From Jeotgalibacillus sp. ET6 (GTDB taxonomy: Bacteria > Bacillota > Bacilli > Bacillales > Jeotgalibacillaceae), in contig NZ_JARUIU010000001.1 in NCBI RefSeq assembly GCF_029667115.1, positions 682,001-746,000 on the forward strand: a DNA stretch of 64,000 nucleotides, given 5' to 3'. Below, one piece after another: positions 24,759 through 33,781 of this stretch. A program made the position numbers and the translations under genes. Position 1 is the first letter of the stretch. Every line of letters starts with the position of its first letter. Under the pieces are notes generated by a model, which saw nothing but the letters and a program-made list of their open reading frames with translations, had not been told where the DNA came from and did not search any database.

Positions 24759-25532
24759 ATGAATTTGTTTAAGCAATTCTGGAAAAGCCTTTACTCTCCC
24801 AAGGATATTGCAAGATTTCGATTTCAGGGGATCGGCAAAACGATTCTCTTTTTGTTTTTCCTTGCTATTATTTCTTTAATTCCCGTTATCATTCAAGTAA
24901 CCCAGCTTGGCAGCACGTTATTTGATGAAGGGGAACAATTACTTCAAAATGAACTTCCTTCTTTTGAGGTTCAGGATGGCAGCCTTAATGCGTCCAATGA
25001 AGAACCAGTTACTGTTACTCGATCGGATTTAACAGTAATTGTAGATGACTCAGGTACGATTGAAGCGAACGATTTAATTGGAGAAGCAAATACGTTAGCA
25101 CTTCTTCAGGAGGAAGCTGTTTTTTCTTTCGGTCCTCAAATTCAGCAGTATCCTTATTCCATGTTTACGGGCATTAATTTCAGCACAGATGGATTAACGG
25201 ATTTACTATCGTCTCTTGATGGAGCGAAGGGGATCCTTTACTTTTTTATCTTTTTTGTTATGTACGTAATTTCTACAGGTTTCTTATTTATCAAAGTTCT
25301 GCTATTTTCGGCATTAGGCTTGTTTATCGCAAGAATTCTTGAGAGAAAATTATCCTACCGCCACAGCTTTCGCATTACCGCTTATAGCCTCACTTTGCCA
25401 ACTGTGTTTTTTACCATTTTCTCACTTATTGGTTCCACAATACCGGCAGGCAGCTTAATTAACTGGTTAGTAACATCCATTATGATTTACCTTTCCATTA
25501 AAGAAATACCGGTTAAAAAGAACGTCTCATAA
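24759..25532 (+). CDS. yqgB: YqgB, DUF1189 membrane protein
   Basis: 257 residues: the DUF1189 pattern of an N-terminal amphipathic stretch SLYSPKDIARFRFQGIGKTI, one membrane helix, an extracytoplasmic domain (about 50-160), then three C-terminal helices. Function unknown; position next to yqgC/sodA matches B. subtilis. AGGAGG lies 9 nt before the ATG. Confidence 0.85.
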   Translation: MNLFKQFWKSLYSPKDIARFRFQGIGKTILFLFFLAIISLIPVIIQVTQLGSTLFDEGEQLLQNELPSFEVQDGSLNASNEEPVTVTRSDLTVIVDDSGTIEANDLIGEANTLALLQEEAVFSFGPQIQQYPYSMFTGINFSTDGLTDLLSSLDGAKGILYFFIFFVMYVISTGFLFIKVLLFSALGLFIARILERKLSYRHSFRITAYSLTLPTVFFTIFSLIGSTIPAGSLINWLVTSIMIYLSIKEIPVKKNVS

Positions 25533-25540
25533 AAAAAAGA

Positions 25541-25573
25541 AAGCATCCTGTATCGTTCAGGATGCTTTTTTTA
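25541..25573. terminator. Bidirectional terminator between yqgB and the MCP gene
   Basis: Stem AAGCATCCTG / CAGGATGCTT with a 7-nt loop and T-runs both ways. Its right arm overlaps the final codons of the chemoreceptor gene. Confidence 0.88.
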
Positions 25574-27347
25574 GCCGGTTCCATTTAAATCGTTTCTTTG
25601 GATTCTCTCGTGAAGGACCTTCCTCCTGCAGTAAATTAGAATTGCTTAACTCATCAAGTTCTGAAGAGATTTGAGCTAACCGGTTTCCCAGCTCTGCTGC
25701 TTCGAGCATTCTGGTTTCCTGAGCGGCAAATTCAGCATCCACCAGCTCTGCATTATAGTTTGCCGATTTTGCAATTGCAGAAACGGATTCTGTTGCCTCT
25801 TTAACTGCAGGCATTGTTTTTTGAACCGTTTGAGTATGTTCTTTTAATTCATTCAGTCCGGATTCAGCAAGGCTCATCTCCTCCATCATTTTATCAAATG
25901 CTTTTCTTTTCGTATGAGCATCACGGACTTTTAAAATTGATAATTCTTCTATTTCATGGAATTGTTCGACAGCATGACTAGTCATTTTTTTCATTTTAAA
26001 TAATGAACCCGAAATAGAATCTGTAGCCTCAGCTGCTTTTTCTGCAAGCGTTCTTACTTCTTTGGCTACTACAGCAAATCCTGATCCTGCTTCACCTGCT
26101 CTTGCAGCTTCAATAGCAGCATTTAATGCCAGCAGCTTTGTGTTCTCAGCAATGTCATTAATAAACGCAACAACTTTACTTACTTCTTCGGACTGCTGTT
26201 CTATATCATGGATCACTTCTGAAAACGGAGTCAGTTTCTGTACGAATTCTGTCATCGATCCTGTTATAAGATCAATGCTCTGTTCTCCAGTTTTTCTCGA
26301 GTTCTTCATTTTTTCCGTATTAATAATCAACTGTTCCATTTGGTTCATCATATTCGTTAAATGGATATTCATCTGGTTAAAATGATCCAGGCTTAAACCT
26401 GATTGCTCAAATGTTAATTCAGCCCCGTTTTTCATCTGGGAGACGTTTTTCTTCATGGGAACATTATTTAACACAAGTTCTTCTGATGCGCTTTTTAGTT
26501 CTCCTCCTACTGATGACAGATTCGTGCTTGTTCTTTTTAAATTACTAATTAGCAGGGAAATATGATCCATCATAACTGAAAAGCTTACATTAAGAGAAAT
26601 GATCTCTGGTATTGATGTTTTCAATTCACCTCTATCCTTTTGGATAAATCCTTCTCTAACTGCCTTCATATCTTTTTGAAGCAGCTGAATAGGCTTTGAT
26701 ATTGAGTGAACAATCCAGGTGGTCAGCAAAAAGGTAATAATCATTGCAATCAGAAGCAGGAAAAGAATAGATTTTGCAAGTTCCTGCTGCTGACTCAGAT
26801 AATTTTCCTGAGGAATTGCTATAACATACTCTCCTTTTAATTCCTGCACATTAAAAAATGCAAATGTATAATCCCTTCCATTTTCATTTTTGTGAATAAT
26901 TCCTTTCTTTTTTTCTTTAATTTCATGTATTGTCTCAGCAGAGAGCGTAAAGTTGGCAGCTTTTCGGCCCAAGCCGGAAGATTCCCCTTCCTGCAGGAGA
27001 AAAATTTCTGCAAATAACTCGTCCTGACCGAGGTTCGCTTTTTGTTGCTCTGCTGCCTGATTAACCTGCTTTATAAATGCCTCCTCATTTCCAACATGCA
27101 TAAGCATAGAATTGCGAATAATTTCATTAGATAAAGTAACTTCTCTCATCAGTCTTTGTTCGACTAACTCAGTTGTTCTCTCTACAGATGCTGAATAGCT
27201 CTGATAACCGATAATAGACGTAGAGGTAAATACAATTGCCAGCAAAGGGACCAGGAGCCTGGTTTTAAGAGAAAAGCCGCGTCTTTTAGGTAATGGAATT
27301 TTCTTAATAAGTTCAGCTGCTTTTCTTCCGTTTCGTTTAAACTTCAT
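25557..27347 (-). CDS. Methyl-accepting chemotaxis protein
   Basis: 596 residues. A basic N-terminus, membrane helix 1 (about 30-48), an extracellular sensor of about 150 residues, helix 2 (about 195-218), HAMP, then the long signalling coiled coil with the highly conserved hairpin tip [20 protein letters not shown] followed by [24 protein letters not shown]. It signals to CheA-CheW. The sensor domain ligand cannot be judged. There is no equivalent between yqgB and yqfZ in B. subtilis. The C-terminal tail is basic and lacks a clear CheR-tethering pentapeptide. Confidence 0.93.
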   Translation of the reverse strand: MKFKRNGRKAAELIKKIPLPKRRGFSLKTRLLVPLLAIVFTSTSIIGYQSYSASVERTTELVEQRLMREVTLSNEIIRNSMLMHVGNEEAFIKQVNQAAEQQKANLGQDELFAEIFLLQEGESSGLGRKAANFTLSAETIHEIKEKKKGIIHKNENGRDYTFAFFNVQELKGEYVIAIPQENYLSQQQELAKSILFLLLIAMIITFLLTTWIVHSISKPIQLLQKDMKAVREGFIQKDRGELKTSIPEIISLNVSFSVMMDHISLLISNLKRTSTNLSSVGGELKSASEELVLNNVPMKKNVSQMKNGAELTFEQSGLSLDHFNQMNIHLTNMMNQMEQLIINTEKMKNSRKTGEQSIDLITGSMTEFVQKLTPFSEVIHDIEQQSEEVSKVVAFINDIAENTKLLALNAAIEAARAGEAGSGFAVVAKEVRTLAEKAAEATDSISGSLFKMKKMTSHAVEQFHEIEELSILKVRDAHTKRKAFDKMMEEMSLAESGLNELKEHTQTVQKTMPAVKEATESVSAIAKSANYNAELVDAEFAAQETRMLEAAELGNRLAQISSELDELSNSNLLQEEGPSRENPKKRFKWNRLKKAS

Positions 27348-27456
27348 GATACAAATAACCCCCTAAATGATATGGGTCTATTTTCTCATTAGTTTTTAAA
27401 GTTTTGATGGCATAAATATTAATTTGCTGTAAAGAAGGTCTATAAAATTCATTCAG

Positions 27457-27482
27457 CCATATCTTTCAGTAGAAAGATATGG
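27457..27482 (+). promoter_or_regulatory. Perfect hairpin abutting the yqfZ ribosome site
   Basis: CCATATCTTTC - AGTA - GAAAGATATGG: 11-bp perfect arms with a 4-nt loop. Its last two G overlap the GGGGTGA ribosome site of yqfZ, so the folded mRNA could occlude it; alternatively it is a DNA operator. Confidence 0.55.
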
Positions 27483-27491
27483 GGTGATAAA

Positions 27492-27785
27492 ATGAAAAAA
27501 ATGATTTTCGCTTTGTTGATCATGCTCATTATGTATATTGGATATGCGGATTTTACACAAGGGACAATTATTCATGAATTGGATAGTGAAACTATTGATA
27601 TGACAAGCATTGAGGCGGAGGCTAAGCCAGGGGATACCCTTATCAGTATGATGAAACGTCATGATATATTGCCGGTGACTTTTAACATTGACACACTCTC
27701 TCAGGAATTCACAATGCTGAACGGAGGATTGCCTCCACATAAAATCGTGGCTGGAGAACAATATTTGCTTCCTATTGCAAAGTGA
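27492..27785 (+). CDS. yqfZ: YqfZ-like protein with a LysM domain
   Basis: 97 residues: an N-terminal hydrophobic signal or anchor (about 4-18), then a LysM-like module beginning KPGDTLISMMKRHDILPV and ending GEQYLLP. Size, module and location just upstream of ispG match B. subtilis YqfZ, whose expression is linked to sporulation. It is divergent from the chemoreceptor gene. A perfect hairpin overlaps its ribosome site. Confidence 0.82.
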   Translation: MKKMIFALLIMLIMYIGYADFTQGTIIHELDSETIDMTSIEAEAKPGDTLISMMKRHDILPVTFNIDTLSQEFTMLNGGLPPHKIVAGEQYLLPIAK

Positions 27786-27891
27786 AACTGTCTGCACTCT
27801 ATTTCTTGTCATCCGTAATTGAAGACTGTTAAAATAATAGAGAATCAGCTACAATAGGAAAGCAAGTATACAAAAAGGGAGCGAATGACAC

Positions 27892-29007
27892 TTGAGTGAC
27901 ATCATACATCGTTCAAAAACAAGACCAGTCAAAGTCGGTGATCTGACCATTGGCGGAAGCAACGAACTATTTATTCAAAGTATGACAACAACCAAAACAC
28001 ATGATGTTGAAGCAACAGTAGCTGAAATACATCGTTTAGAAGAAGCAGGCTGCCAGGTAGTCAGAGTCGCATGTCCTGATGAACGTGCAGCAGATGCCAT
28101 TGCTGATATTAAAAGACAAATTAATATCCCTCTTGTTGTAGATATACATTTTGACTATAAGCTGGCCCTTAAAGCAATTGAAGGCGGAGCAGACAAGATT
28201 CGGATTAATCCCGGCAATATAGGAAGAAGAGAAAAAGTGGAAGCTGTTGTGAAGGCCGCCAAAGCTAAAAACATCCCTATCCGGATTGGGGTGAACGCAG
28301 GAAGCCTGGAGCGGAAGATTGTCGAGAAATATGGCTATCCAACAGCAGACGGCATGGTGGAAAGCGCCCTGCATCACATAAAAATTCTTGAAGATCTTGA
28401 TTTTTATGATATTATAGTTTCCATGAAAGCATCAGACGTCAATCTGGCAATAGAAGCCTATGAAAAAGCGTCACGTGCATTTGACTATCCACTTCACCTT
28501 GGCATCACAGAATCAGGTACACTCTTTGCAGGAACAGTTAAAAGTGCTGCCGGTCTTGGCGCTATACTGAGTAAAGGTATCGGGAATACACTGCGGATCT
28601 CGCTCAGTGCGGACCCGGTTGAAGAAGTTAAAGTAGCACGCGAATTGCTTAAATCCTTTGGATTAGCGTCAAATGCCGCCACACTCATTTCATGTCCTAC
28701 ATGCGGGCGTATTGAAATCGACTTAATTTCCATTGCGAATGAAGTGGAAGAGTATATTTCAACTATAAAAGCCCCTATTAAAGTTGCCGTTCTAGGCTGC
28801 GCTGTGAATGGACCCGGTGAAGCCCGGGAAGCAGATATAGGAATTGCTGGTGCTCGCGGCGAGGGACTCCTTTTCATGAAAGGAAAAACGGTTCGCAAAG
28901 TACCTGAAGAAACGATGGTTGAAGAATTAAAGATTGAAATTGACAAATTGGCCGAAGAGCATTATAAAAAGCAGCGGGAAGAAGCTGAAGCTGCCGCTTT
29001 GTCTTAA
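27892..29007 (+). CDS. ispG: 4-hydroxy-3-methylbut-2-enyl diphosphate synthase (IspG/GcpE)
   Basis: 371 residues. It converts MEcPP to HMBPP in the MEP isoprenoid pathway using a [4Fe-4S] cluster. Cluster ligands are visible in SCPTCGR and [13 protein letters not shown]. The N-terminal TIM barrel carries [16 protein letters not shown]. The only suitable start is a TTG at 27892. An out-of-frame ATG at 27885 closer to the ribosome site opens a four-codon ORF that overlaps it. The acceptor enzyme IspH is encoded 7 kb downstream. Confidence 0.95.
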   Translation: MSDIIHRSKTRPVKVGDLTIGGSNELFIQSMTTTKTHDVEATVAEIHRLEEAGCQVVRVACPDERAADAIADIKRQINIPLVVDIHFDYKLALKAIEGGADKIRINPGNIGRREKVEAVVKAAKAKNIPIRIGVNAGSLERKIVEKYGYPTADGMVESALHHIKILEDLDFYDIIVSMKASDVNLAIEAYEKASRAFDYPLHLGITESGTLFAGTVKSAAGLGAILSKGIGNTLRISLSADPVEEVKVARELLKSFGLASNAATLISCPTCGRIEIDLISIANEVEEYISTIKAPIKVAVLGCAVNGPGEAREADIGIAGARGEGLLFMKGKTVRKVPEETMVEELKIEIDKLAEEHYKKQREEAEAAALS

Positions 29008-29049
29008 AATGCGTAAAAAGCCTACATCTGAATTTTGAATAGATTAAAC

Positions 29050-29086
29050 AATCGGACTCGACGGTGTGCTGTCGGTCCGATTTTTA
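29050..29086 (+). terminator. Terminator after ispG
   Basis: Stem AATCGGAC..GAC / GTC..GTCCGATT with an 8-nt loop followed by TTTATT. Confidence 0.85.
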
Positions 29087-29449
29087 TTAGAAAAAAGGGG
29101 CAATTAAAAATCCGAAAAACACGGCTGCTGTTCCAAGACCAATACCCCAGCCCGACGCTTTGGTGCTTCCCGCTTTTCGTGCAATGAAACCAAGGACAAT
29201 CGCAATTAAACCAAATATCACCGGTGAGGTAAAGAAAGCAATGATCCCAGCGATGAGGGAAGATAACCCGAGCCATGTTCCTTTGTTTGTATTTTCTATT
29301 TTTCCATCACGAGAGGGTTCATTGTTATTCGCATAGGACTGCTCTCGCCCAACGTTTACTTGAGCCAGTTCACTGGCCATCTCCTGGTTGTAGGAAGTTC
29401 TTTCATGAACTTTTTCCAAACCCGTCTGATTTTTTTCTTCTTCATACAT
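29087..29449 (-). CDS. yqfX: YqfX, small DUF4190-like membrane protein
   Basis: 120 residues: a polar acidic/Asn-rich N-terminal half (about 1-56), then two or three Gly-rich membrane helices (SSLIAGIIAFFTSPVIFGL and WGIGLGTAAVFFGF). Pattern and place match YqfX of B. subtilis. GGAGGTGA is optimally placed before the ATG. Function unknown. Confidence 0.82.
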   Translation of the reverse strand: MYEEEKNQTGLEKVHERTSYNQEMASELAQVNVGREQSYANNNEPSRDGKIENTNKGTWLGLSSLIAGIIAFFTSPVIFGLIAIVLGFIARKAGSTKASGWGIGLGTAAVFFGFLIAPFF

Positions 29450-29576
29450 TTACGTCACCTCCATTCCTGCCCATTCGGCAGTCTTAGTATGAGCAAATGT
29501 CGTCTCTCCTATTGATGAATTTTTTCAGGAGTATTTATGCTACAATAAATGAATGAATGCAAAGGAGTTTTGTTGA

Positions 29577-30152
29577 ATGACTAAACGATTTGGAATAGAT
29601 ATTGACGGAACTGTAACATGCCCTACTTCCCTTATACCGCATATTAACGAAGCATTTGACAAATCATTGTCGCTGGATGATTTGACAGAATATGATTTAA
29701 CCAAAGCGCTTCCTGATATTTCGCCGGATGCTTTTTCGAAATGGTTTTTGAAAGCGGAGCCTGCCATTTATTCTTCGTCTCCTGTTGTCCAGCATGCAGA
29801 TGAAATTTTAGAGCAGTGGAAGGACGATCATGAATTATTTTTTATCAGCGCAAGAAGTTATAAGCATATTGATTTAACGATGAATTGGTTTCTGGAAAAA
29901 AATATTCGATACGACCATATAGAGTTGATTGGATCGCATGATAAAGTAAAAACTGCGCAGAAGTTCAACGTGGATATTTTCTTTGAGGACAAGCATGATA
30001 ATGCGGTCATGATTCATGAAGAATGCGATATTCCGGTGATTCTGTTTGATACCCCTTATAACCGGGAGCCTATACCTCAGGGAGTGATCCGGGTAAATAA
30101 CTGGCTGGATGCAAAAAACTGGGTGAACGACTGGCTTCTTAAAACAACGTAA
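29577..30152 (+). CDS. yqfW: YqfW, HAD-superfamily nucleotidase
   Basis: 191 residues with the HAD nucleophile motif FGIDIDGTVT (DxD), motif II (FFISAR) and the acidic motif FFEDKHDNA. It belongs to the 5'(3')-nucleotidase-like HAD branch annotated as putative nucleotidase YqfW; substrate unknown. Start ATG 29577 is preceded by AAAGGAG. A repeat element with an embedded terminator (copy B) follows directly. Confidence 0.87.
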   Translation: MTKRFGIDIDGTVTCPTSLIPHINEAFDKSLSLDDLTEYDLTKALPDISPDAFSKWFLKAEPAIYSSSPVVQHADEILEQWKDDHELFFISARSYKHIDLTMNWFLEKNIRYDHIELIGSHDKVKTAQKFNVDIFFEDKHDNAVMIHEECDIPVILFDTPYNREPIPQGVIRVNNWLDAKNWVNDWLLKTT

Positions 30153-30161
30153 AAATAAATA

Positions 30162-30383
30162 AGCCTGGGACTAAACTCAAAAAAGTTTATAAAATGAGGA
30201 TATATTATTAGTAGTAGGTGAGCGTAGCGTAAGGTGGCGACTCCTCCAGGATGTGACGGCAAGCTGAGACTTTACAGGGCAAGGCCCTGAAAAGGCTCAG
30301 CGCCGTCCCTGCGGAAAGCGTCCGCCTGAAGCGAAGTGAACCGGTCGTAGAGCTTGAGACACTTTTGTCCCAAGCTCTTTTTA
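30162..30383 (-). repeat. Intergenic repeat, copy B (full length, inverted)
   Basis: Same family as copy A, in the opposite orientation: AGCCTGGGACTAA at the left, and a hairpin with one mismatch at the right. The core (in reverse complement) again reads GGCGGACGCTTTCCGCAGGG. The internal stem is 30255-30268 with 30296-30307, around AGGGC/GCCCT. The stem bases differ from copy A, but both arms changed together. Confidence 0.88.
30349..30383. terminator. Repeat-derived terminator between yqfW and zur
   Basis: The terminal hairpin of repeat copy B (AGAGCTTGAGACA / TGTCCCAAGCTCT, one A-C mismatch on the plus strand that becomes G-U on the minus) followed by five T. It lies between convergent yqfW and zur. 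Confidence 0.75.
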
Positions 30384-30794
30384 TTGTTGACATTCCGGAC
30401 AAGTACCATAAATTTCAAATTTATGTCCCGAAACATTATAACCATTCAAATTTTCGCTTAAATCAATCATGGGACAGGTATGAATTTCCTTTGTCTTTCC
30501 GCAGTCCATGCAAATAAAGTGATGATGATGTTCGTGGCTTTTGCATGTAAAGCGAAAGTGACGCTCTCCGGACAATTCTGTTTCTTCCAAAATGCCGAGC
30601 TCTTCAAACAGCGAAAGATTTCTGTAGATCGTGTCAAAGCTCAACCCTTTATAATCATGATTCATCGCTTCGAGTACTTCTCTAGCTGTCATGTATCTGT
30701 CATGCTTAGCAAAATATTCAAGCATAAATTCCCGCTTGCCGGTATGCTTATAACCTTTATCTTTTAAAAGCTGCATTGCATAGGTTACATTCAT
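30381..30794 (-). CDS. zur: Zur, zinc-responsive Fur-family repressor
   Basis: 137 residues: a winged helix ([32 protein letters not shown]), then the metal domain with [14 protein letters not shown] and a C-terminal CPEC; these two CxxC pairs form the structural zinc site of Fur proteins. Synteny with B. subtilis yqfV and adjacency to znuCB support Zur rather than Fur or PerR. It represses zinc uptake when zinc is ample. It is third in the znuC-znuB-zur unit, 18 nt after znuB. Confidence 0.92.
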   Translation of the reverse strand: MNVTYAMQLLKDKGYKHTGKREFMLEYFAKHDRYMTAREVLEAMNHDYKGLSFDTIYRNLSLFEELGILEETELSGERHFRFTCKSHEHHHHFICMDCGKTKEIHTCPMIDLSENLNGYNVSGHKFEIYGTCPECQQ

Positions 30795-30812
30795 TTGTGG
30801 ATCACCCCTGTC

Positions 30813-31652
30813 TTATTTTCTCATGGCCTGAAGTTTTTTAAAAGCAATGGCTGTCAACAAAATCAGGATTGAGGACAAAACGATGGTTCCACCAGGCGCC
30901 AGATCAAGATAAAAAGCACTGAACAACCCGAAGATAACCGCTGTTTCTCCAAAAGCTATGGAAAAGAAAATCGTCTGCTTAAAGCCTCTGGCTACCCTCA
31001 TGGCAGCTGCTACCGGAAGTGTCATTAAAGAGGACACAAGCAGAATGCCTACAATCCTCATTGATGCCGCAATAACAAGCGCCACCATGATCATAAAGAC
31101 AAGATGAAGGAATCGGGTGGATAAACCGGAAGCTTTTCCGTACTCTTCATCAAAGGATAGCAAAAATAATTCTTTATATAATAAAATAACGACTGAAATT
31201 ACAGTGACAGCAATTGCAAGAATCAGCCAAAGATCACTCCTGCTGACTGCACTGACACTTCCGAATAAATAGCTGAATAAGTCCGTATTAAATCCGTCAG
31301 CCAGAGAAATAAAAATCACACCTATCCCAATTCCCCCGGACAGAATGATCGGTATGGCAAGCTCCTGGTAATGTTTATAAACCGTTCTGAGCCTCTCTAT
31401 AAATAAAGACCCTGCTACAGAGAATCCCATTCCGAGCCACAACGGGTTCAGACCGTTAAAAACAACAAACGTTTTACTTAAAAATAAACTTGCCGCAATG
31501 CCAGATAATGTTACATGACTTAGGGCATCTGCGATCAAAGACAGTCTTCTTACTACAATAAACGCGCCTAACAAGGGGGCGATCACACCAATAATTAAAC
31601 CTGTCAAAAAAGCATTCTGTAAAAACTCATACTCAAATATCGCCTGAATCAT
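30813..31652 (-). CDS. znuB: Metal (zinc) ABC transporter permease ZnuB-like
   Basis: 279 residues, about eight membrane helices, of the ABC-3 family (LIADALSHVTLSGIAASLFL, SSLMTLPVAAAMRVARGF). It overlaps znuC by 4 nt, so translation is coupled. Zinc rather than manganese is inferred from zur next door. It corresponds in position to B. subtilis yqfU only loosely; the family assignment is firm. Confidence 0.9.
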   Translation of the reverse strand: MIQAIFEYEFLQNAFLTGLIIGVIAPLLGAFIVVRRLSLIADALSHVTLSGIAASLFLSKTFVVFNGLNPLWLGMGFSVAGSLFIERLRTVYKHYQELAIPIILSGGIGIGVIFISLADGFNTDLFSYLFGSVSAVSRSDLWLILAIAVTVISVVILLYKELFLLSFDEEYGKASGLSTRFLHLVFMIMVALVIAASMRIVGILLVSSLMTLPVAAAMRVARGFKQTIFFSIAFGETAVIFGLFSAFYLDLAPGGTIVLSSILILLTAIAFKKLQAMRK

Positions 31653-32434
31653 AGGGTCGGTGCCTCATTGGAGTGATCATGGTCATGATGGAGACGCTGA
31701 ACGTCATGTCCGTAAAACTGTGACAGTTCATTGTCTTTTACCTGTTCAAAATCCTCCGTACTTCCATGAAAATGCATCGTATTGTTCAAGCAGGCAACGT
31801 GCGTAACCTTGTTTGTAATCGTGCCTATATCATGTGTAACCAGCATTAATGTAATAGACAACTCTTTATTCAGCCGCTCGAGCATATCATAAAATGTCTG
31901 CACATTTTTCGAATCTACTCCAACTGTCGGTTCATCCAGAATTAATACATCGGGTTCACTTACAATGGCACGTGCAATAAACACCCTTTGCTGCTGTCCT
32001 CCGGATAATTCACCAATATTGCGATCCATGAATTCCTCCATACTGACAGCCTGGATCGCTTTTTCAATTTGAGGTCTTCTTTTGTTCCCGATCATTCTGA
32101 ATAAACCCGCTTTTTTTGTCAGCCCGCTTGCAACCACCTCATAAACAGTTGCAGGAAATCCTGTATTAAAGGCATTCGCTTTTTGGGATACGTAGCCGAT
32201 TCTTTCCCACTCACGAAACTTAGATTGCTGCTGTCCAAATAGCACGACAGAACCTTTTCTTGGCTTTTGAAGACCAAGTATTATTTTTAGCATCGTCGAT
32301 TTCCCTGATCCATTGGGTCCGACAATTCCTAAAAAAGCACCTTTAGGAACAGCCAGATTAATATTTGTCAGAACCAGATCGCGATCATAGCGATAGTGTA
32401 TATTTTTCAACTCGATTACATTGGATGACTCCAT
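31649..32434 (-). CDS. znuC: Metal (zinc) ABC transporter ATP-binding protein ZnuC-like
   Basis: 261 residues from ATG 32434 (AAAGGGATG upstream; a longer reading to 32491 starts inside the promoter region). Walker A GPNGSGKSTMLK, signature [15 protein letters not shown], Walker B VLILDEPTVGVD, H-loop LVTHD. The His/Asp-rich tail (HDVQRLHHDHDHSNEA) is common in zinc ABC ATPases. No binding lipoprotein (ZnuA/AdcA) gene is adjacent. It is the first gene of the unit, divergent from yqfT. Confidence 0.92.
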   Translation of the reverse strand: MESSNVIELKNIHYRYDRDLVLTNINLAVPKGAFLGIVGPNGSGKSTMLKIILGLQKPRKGSVVLFGQQQSKFREWERIGYVSQKANAFNTGFPATVYEVVASGLTKKAGLFRMIGNKRRPQIEKAIQAVSMEEFMDRNIGELSGGQQQRVFIARAIVSEPDVLILDEPTVGVDSKNVQTFYDMLERLNKELSITLMLVTHDIGTITNKVTHVACLNNTMHFHGSTEDFEQVKDNELSQFYGHDVQRLHHDHDHSNEAPTL

Positions 32435-32456
32435 AGTAACATCCCTTTCGAACAAG

Positions 32457-32509
32457 AATCGTTCCGATTTACAAATACTGAGTATACACAAAAACGCACC
32501 GCTTGTAAA
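32457..32509 (-). promoter_or_regulatory. znuCB-zur promoter and candidate operator
   Basis: Minus strand TTTACA (32504-32509), 17 bp, TATACT (32481-32486). Just past the expected transcription start is a 13-bp palindrome AATCG-TTC-CGATT (32457-32469). The arms equal the outer arms of the Bacillus Zur box, but the usual spacer is 9 nt, not 3, so Zur binding is only a suggestion. Confidence 0.6.
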
Positions 32510-32573
32510 TGATTTGATTCTATTCTCACCTTATAGGCGCCTTGTGCATACAGTGACGGTAGGAGGCGATTAT

Positions 32574-32840
32574 ATGAAATGGCTGCAAACATTTGTAAAC
32601 ACAAAACTGCATCAACTCACGGCTGAAGAGCTTAGACGATATGCTGCTCCTTTTGATCTGAAACTTACAAATAGAGAAAGTGAAATATTAGCACGTCTTT
32701 TAAAACAGAACAAAATTGATTTTTTCAATGAAAAAGAACGCTCAATGCTTTTTAAACGGACCGAAGAGATACTCGGTACTGCCCGTTCACGCAAGTTGGA
32801 ATCGATTGTTCAAACGTTTCTGCATGAAAATAAGCTGTGA
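32574..32840 (+). CDS. yqfT: YqfT, DUF2624 protein
   Basis: 88 residues (starts MKWLQTFVNTKLHQL), helical and soluble, matching the DUF2624/YqfT family in length, position and the NTKLHQLTAEEL block. AGGAGGCG is optimal before ATG 32574; longer in-frame readings lack a ribosome site. Function unknown. Confidence 0.83.
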   Translation: MKWLQTFVNTKLHQLTAEELRRYAAPFDLKLTNRESEILARLLKQNKIDFFNEKERSMLFKRTEEILGTARSRKLESIVQTFLHENKL

Positions 32841-32866
32841 GTCTCAGCTCACAGCTTATTTTTTAT
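32829..32866 (+). terminator. Terminator between yqfT and nfo
   Basis: A perfect 13-bp stem AATAAGCTGTGAG / CTCACAGCTTATT, then TTTTATT; it starts within the last codons of yqfT and may act both ways. Confidence 0.88.
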
Positions 32867-33756
32867 TGGTTAAAAATTTCTTCGAGTACTTTAGGGTTAA
32901 ACGTTTTTTCTTTTAACATGCTGATTTCGAATTTATAAGGAGGTTTTTTATCTTTTTTATCTTCACCGACATAAGGAGTTTCCAGGATCTTTGGAATATC
33001 TTTAAAGGCTTCATGATGAACAATGTAGGATAATGCGTCAAAGCCGATATGCCCAAAGCCGATGTTTTCATGGCGGTCCTTGGCAGCGCCTCTGACATTT
33101 TTACTGTCGTTCACATGGACGACCTTAATTCGGTCAATACCGACCATTTTATCAAATTCATTTAAAACTCCATCAAAATCATGAACCAGATCGTAGCCGG
33201 CATCATGGGTATGGCAGGTATCAAAACAGACGGAGAGCTTTTCATTATGAGTTACTCCATCAATGATTCTGGCAATTTCCTCAAAACTCTTCCCGCACTC
33301 AGAACCTTTTCCCGCCATCGTTTCAAGCGCAATCTGAACTTCCTGGTCTTTGGTAATCACTTCATTCAAGCCTTCAATAATTCTTGCAATGCCTGCTTCT
33401 TCCCCCGCTCCTACATGTGCACCTGGATGGAGAACAATTTGTTTTGATCCCAGAGCGGCTGTTCGCTCGGTTTCAGAACGAAGAAAGTTGATTCCGAGTT
33501 CAAACGTCTCAGGCTTTGAGGTATTGCCGATATTAATAATGTAAGGGGCGTGAACGACAATATCAGTGATGCCGTTTTCTTTCATATGCTTTGCGCCTGC
33601 CTCAATATTTAGATCTTCAATGGCTTTCCGGCGTGTGTTTTGAGGCGCGCCTGTATAAATCATAAATGTTGAAGAGCCGTAAGATGCTGCTTCTTCGCTG
33701 GCAGCCAGCAGCATTTTTTTACCGCCCATAGATACGTGGGAACCGATTTTCAACAT
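32863..33756 (-). CDS. nfo: Endonuclease IV (apurinic/apyrimidinic endonuclease)
   Basis: 297 residues of the AP endonuclease family 2 TIM barrel, with zinc ligands in [33 protein letters not shown] and VHVNDS. It incises DNA at abasic sites in base excision repair; in B. subtilis Nfo (YqfS) it also protects spore DNA during germination. It follows cshB by 25 nt on the same strand. Confidence 0.95.
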   Translation of the reverse strand: MLKIGSHVSMGGKKMLLAASEEAASYGSSTFMIYTGAPQNTRRKAIEDLNIEAGAKHMKENGITDIVVHAPYIINIGNTSKPETFELGINFLRSETERTAALGSKQIVLHPGAHVGAGEEAGIARIIEGLNEVITKDQEVQIALETMAGKGSECGKSFEEIARIIDGVTHNEKLSVCFDTCHTHDAGYDLVHDFDGVLNEFDKMVGIDRIKVVHVNDSKNVRGAAKDRHENIGFGHIGFDALSYIVHHEAFKDIPKILETPYVGEDKKDKKPPYKFEISMLKEKTFNPKVLEEIFNQ

Positions 33757-33781
33757 GACGATCTCCTTTCAGATAAATAAT

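Noticed and set aside
27453-27812. 119-codon minus-strand ORF
   Set aside because: Opposite yqfZ, which has signal, LysM motif and synteny on its side.
28494-28946. 150-codon minus-strand ORF
   Set aside because: Antisense shadow of ispG, whose iron-sulfur motifs prove the plus strand is coding.
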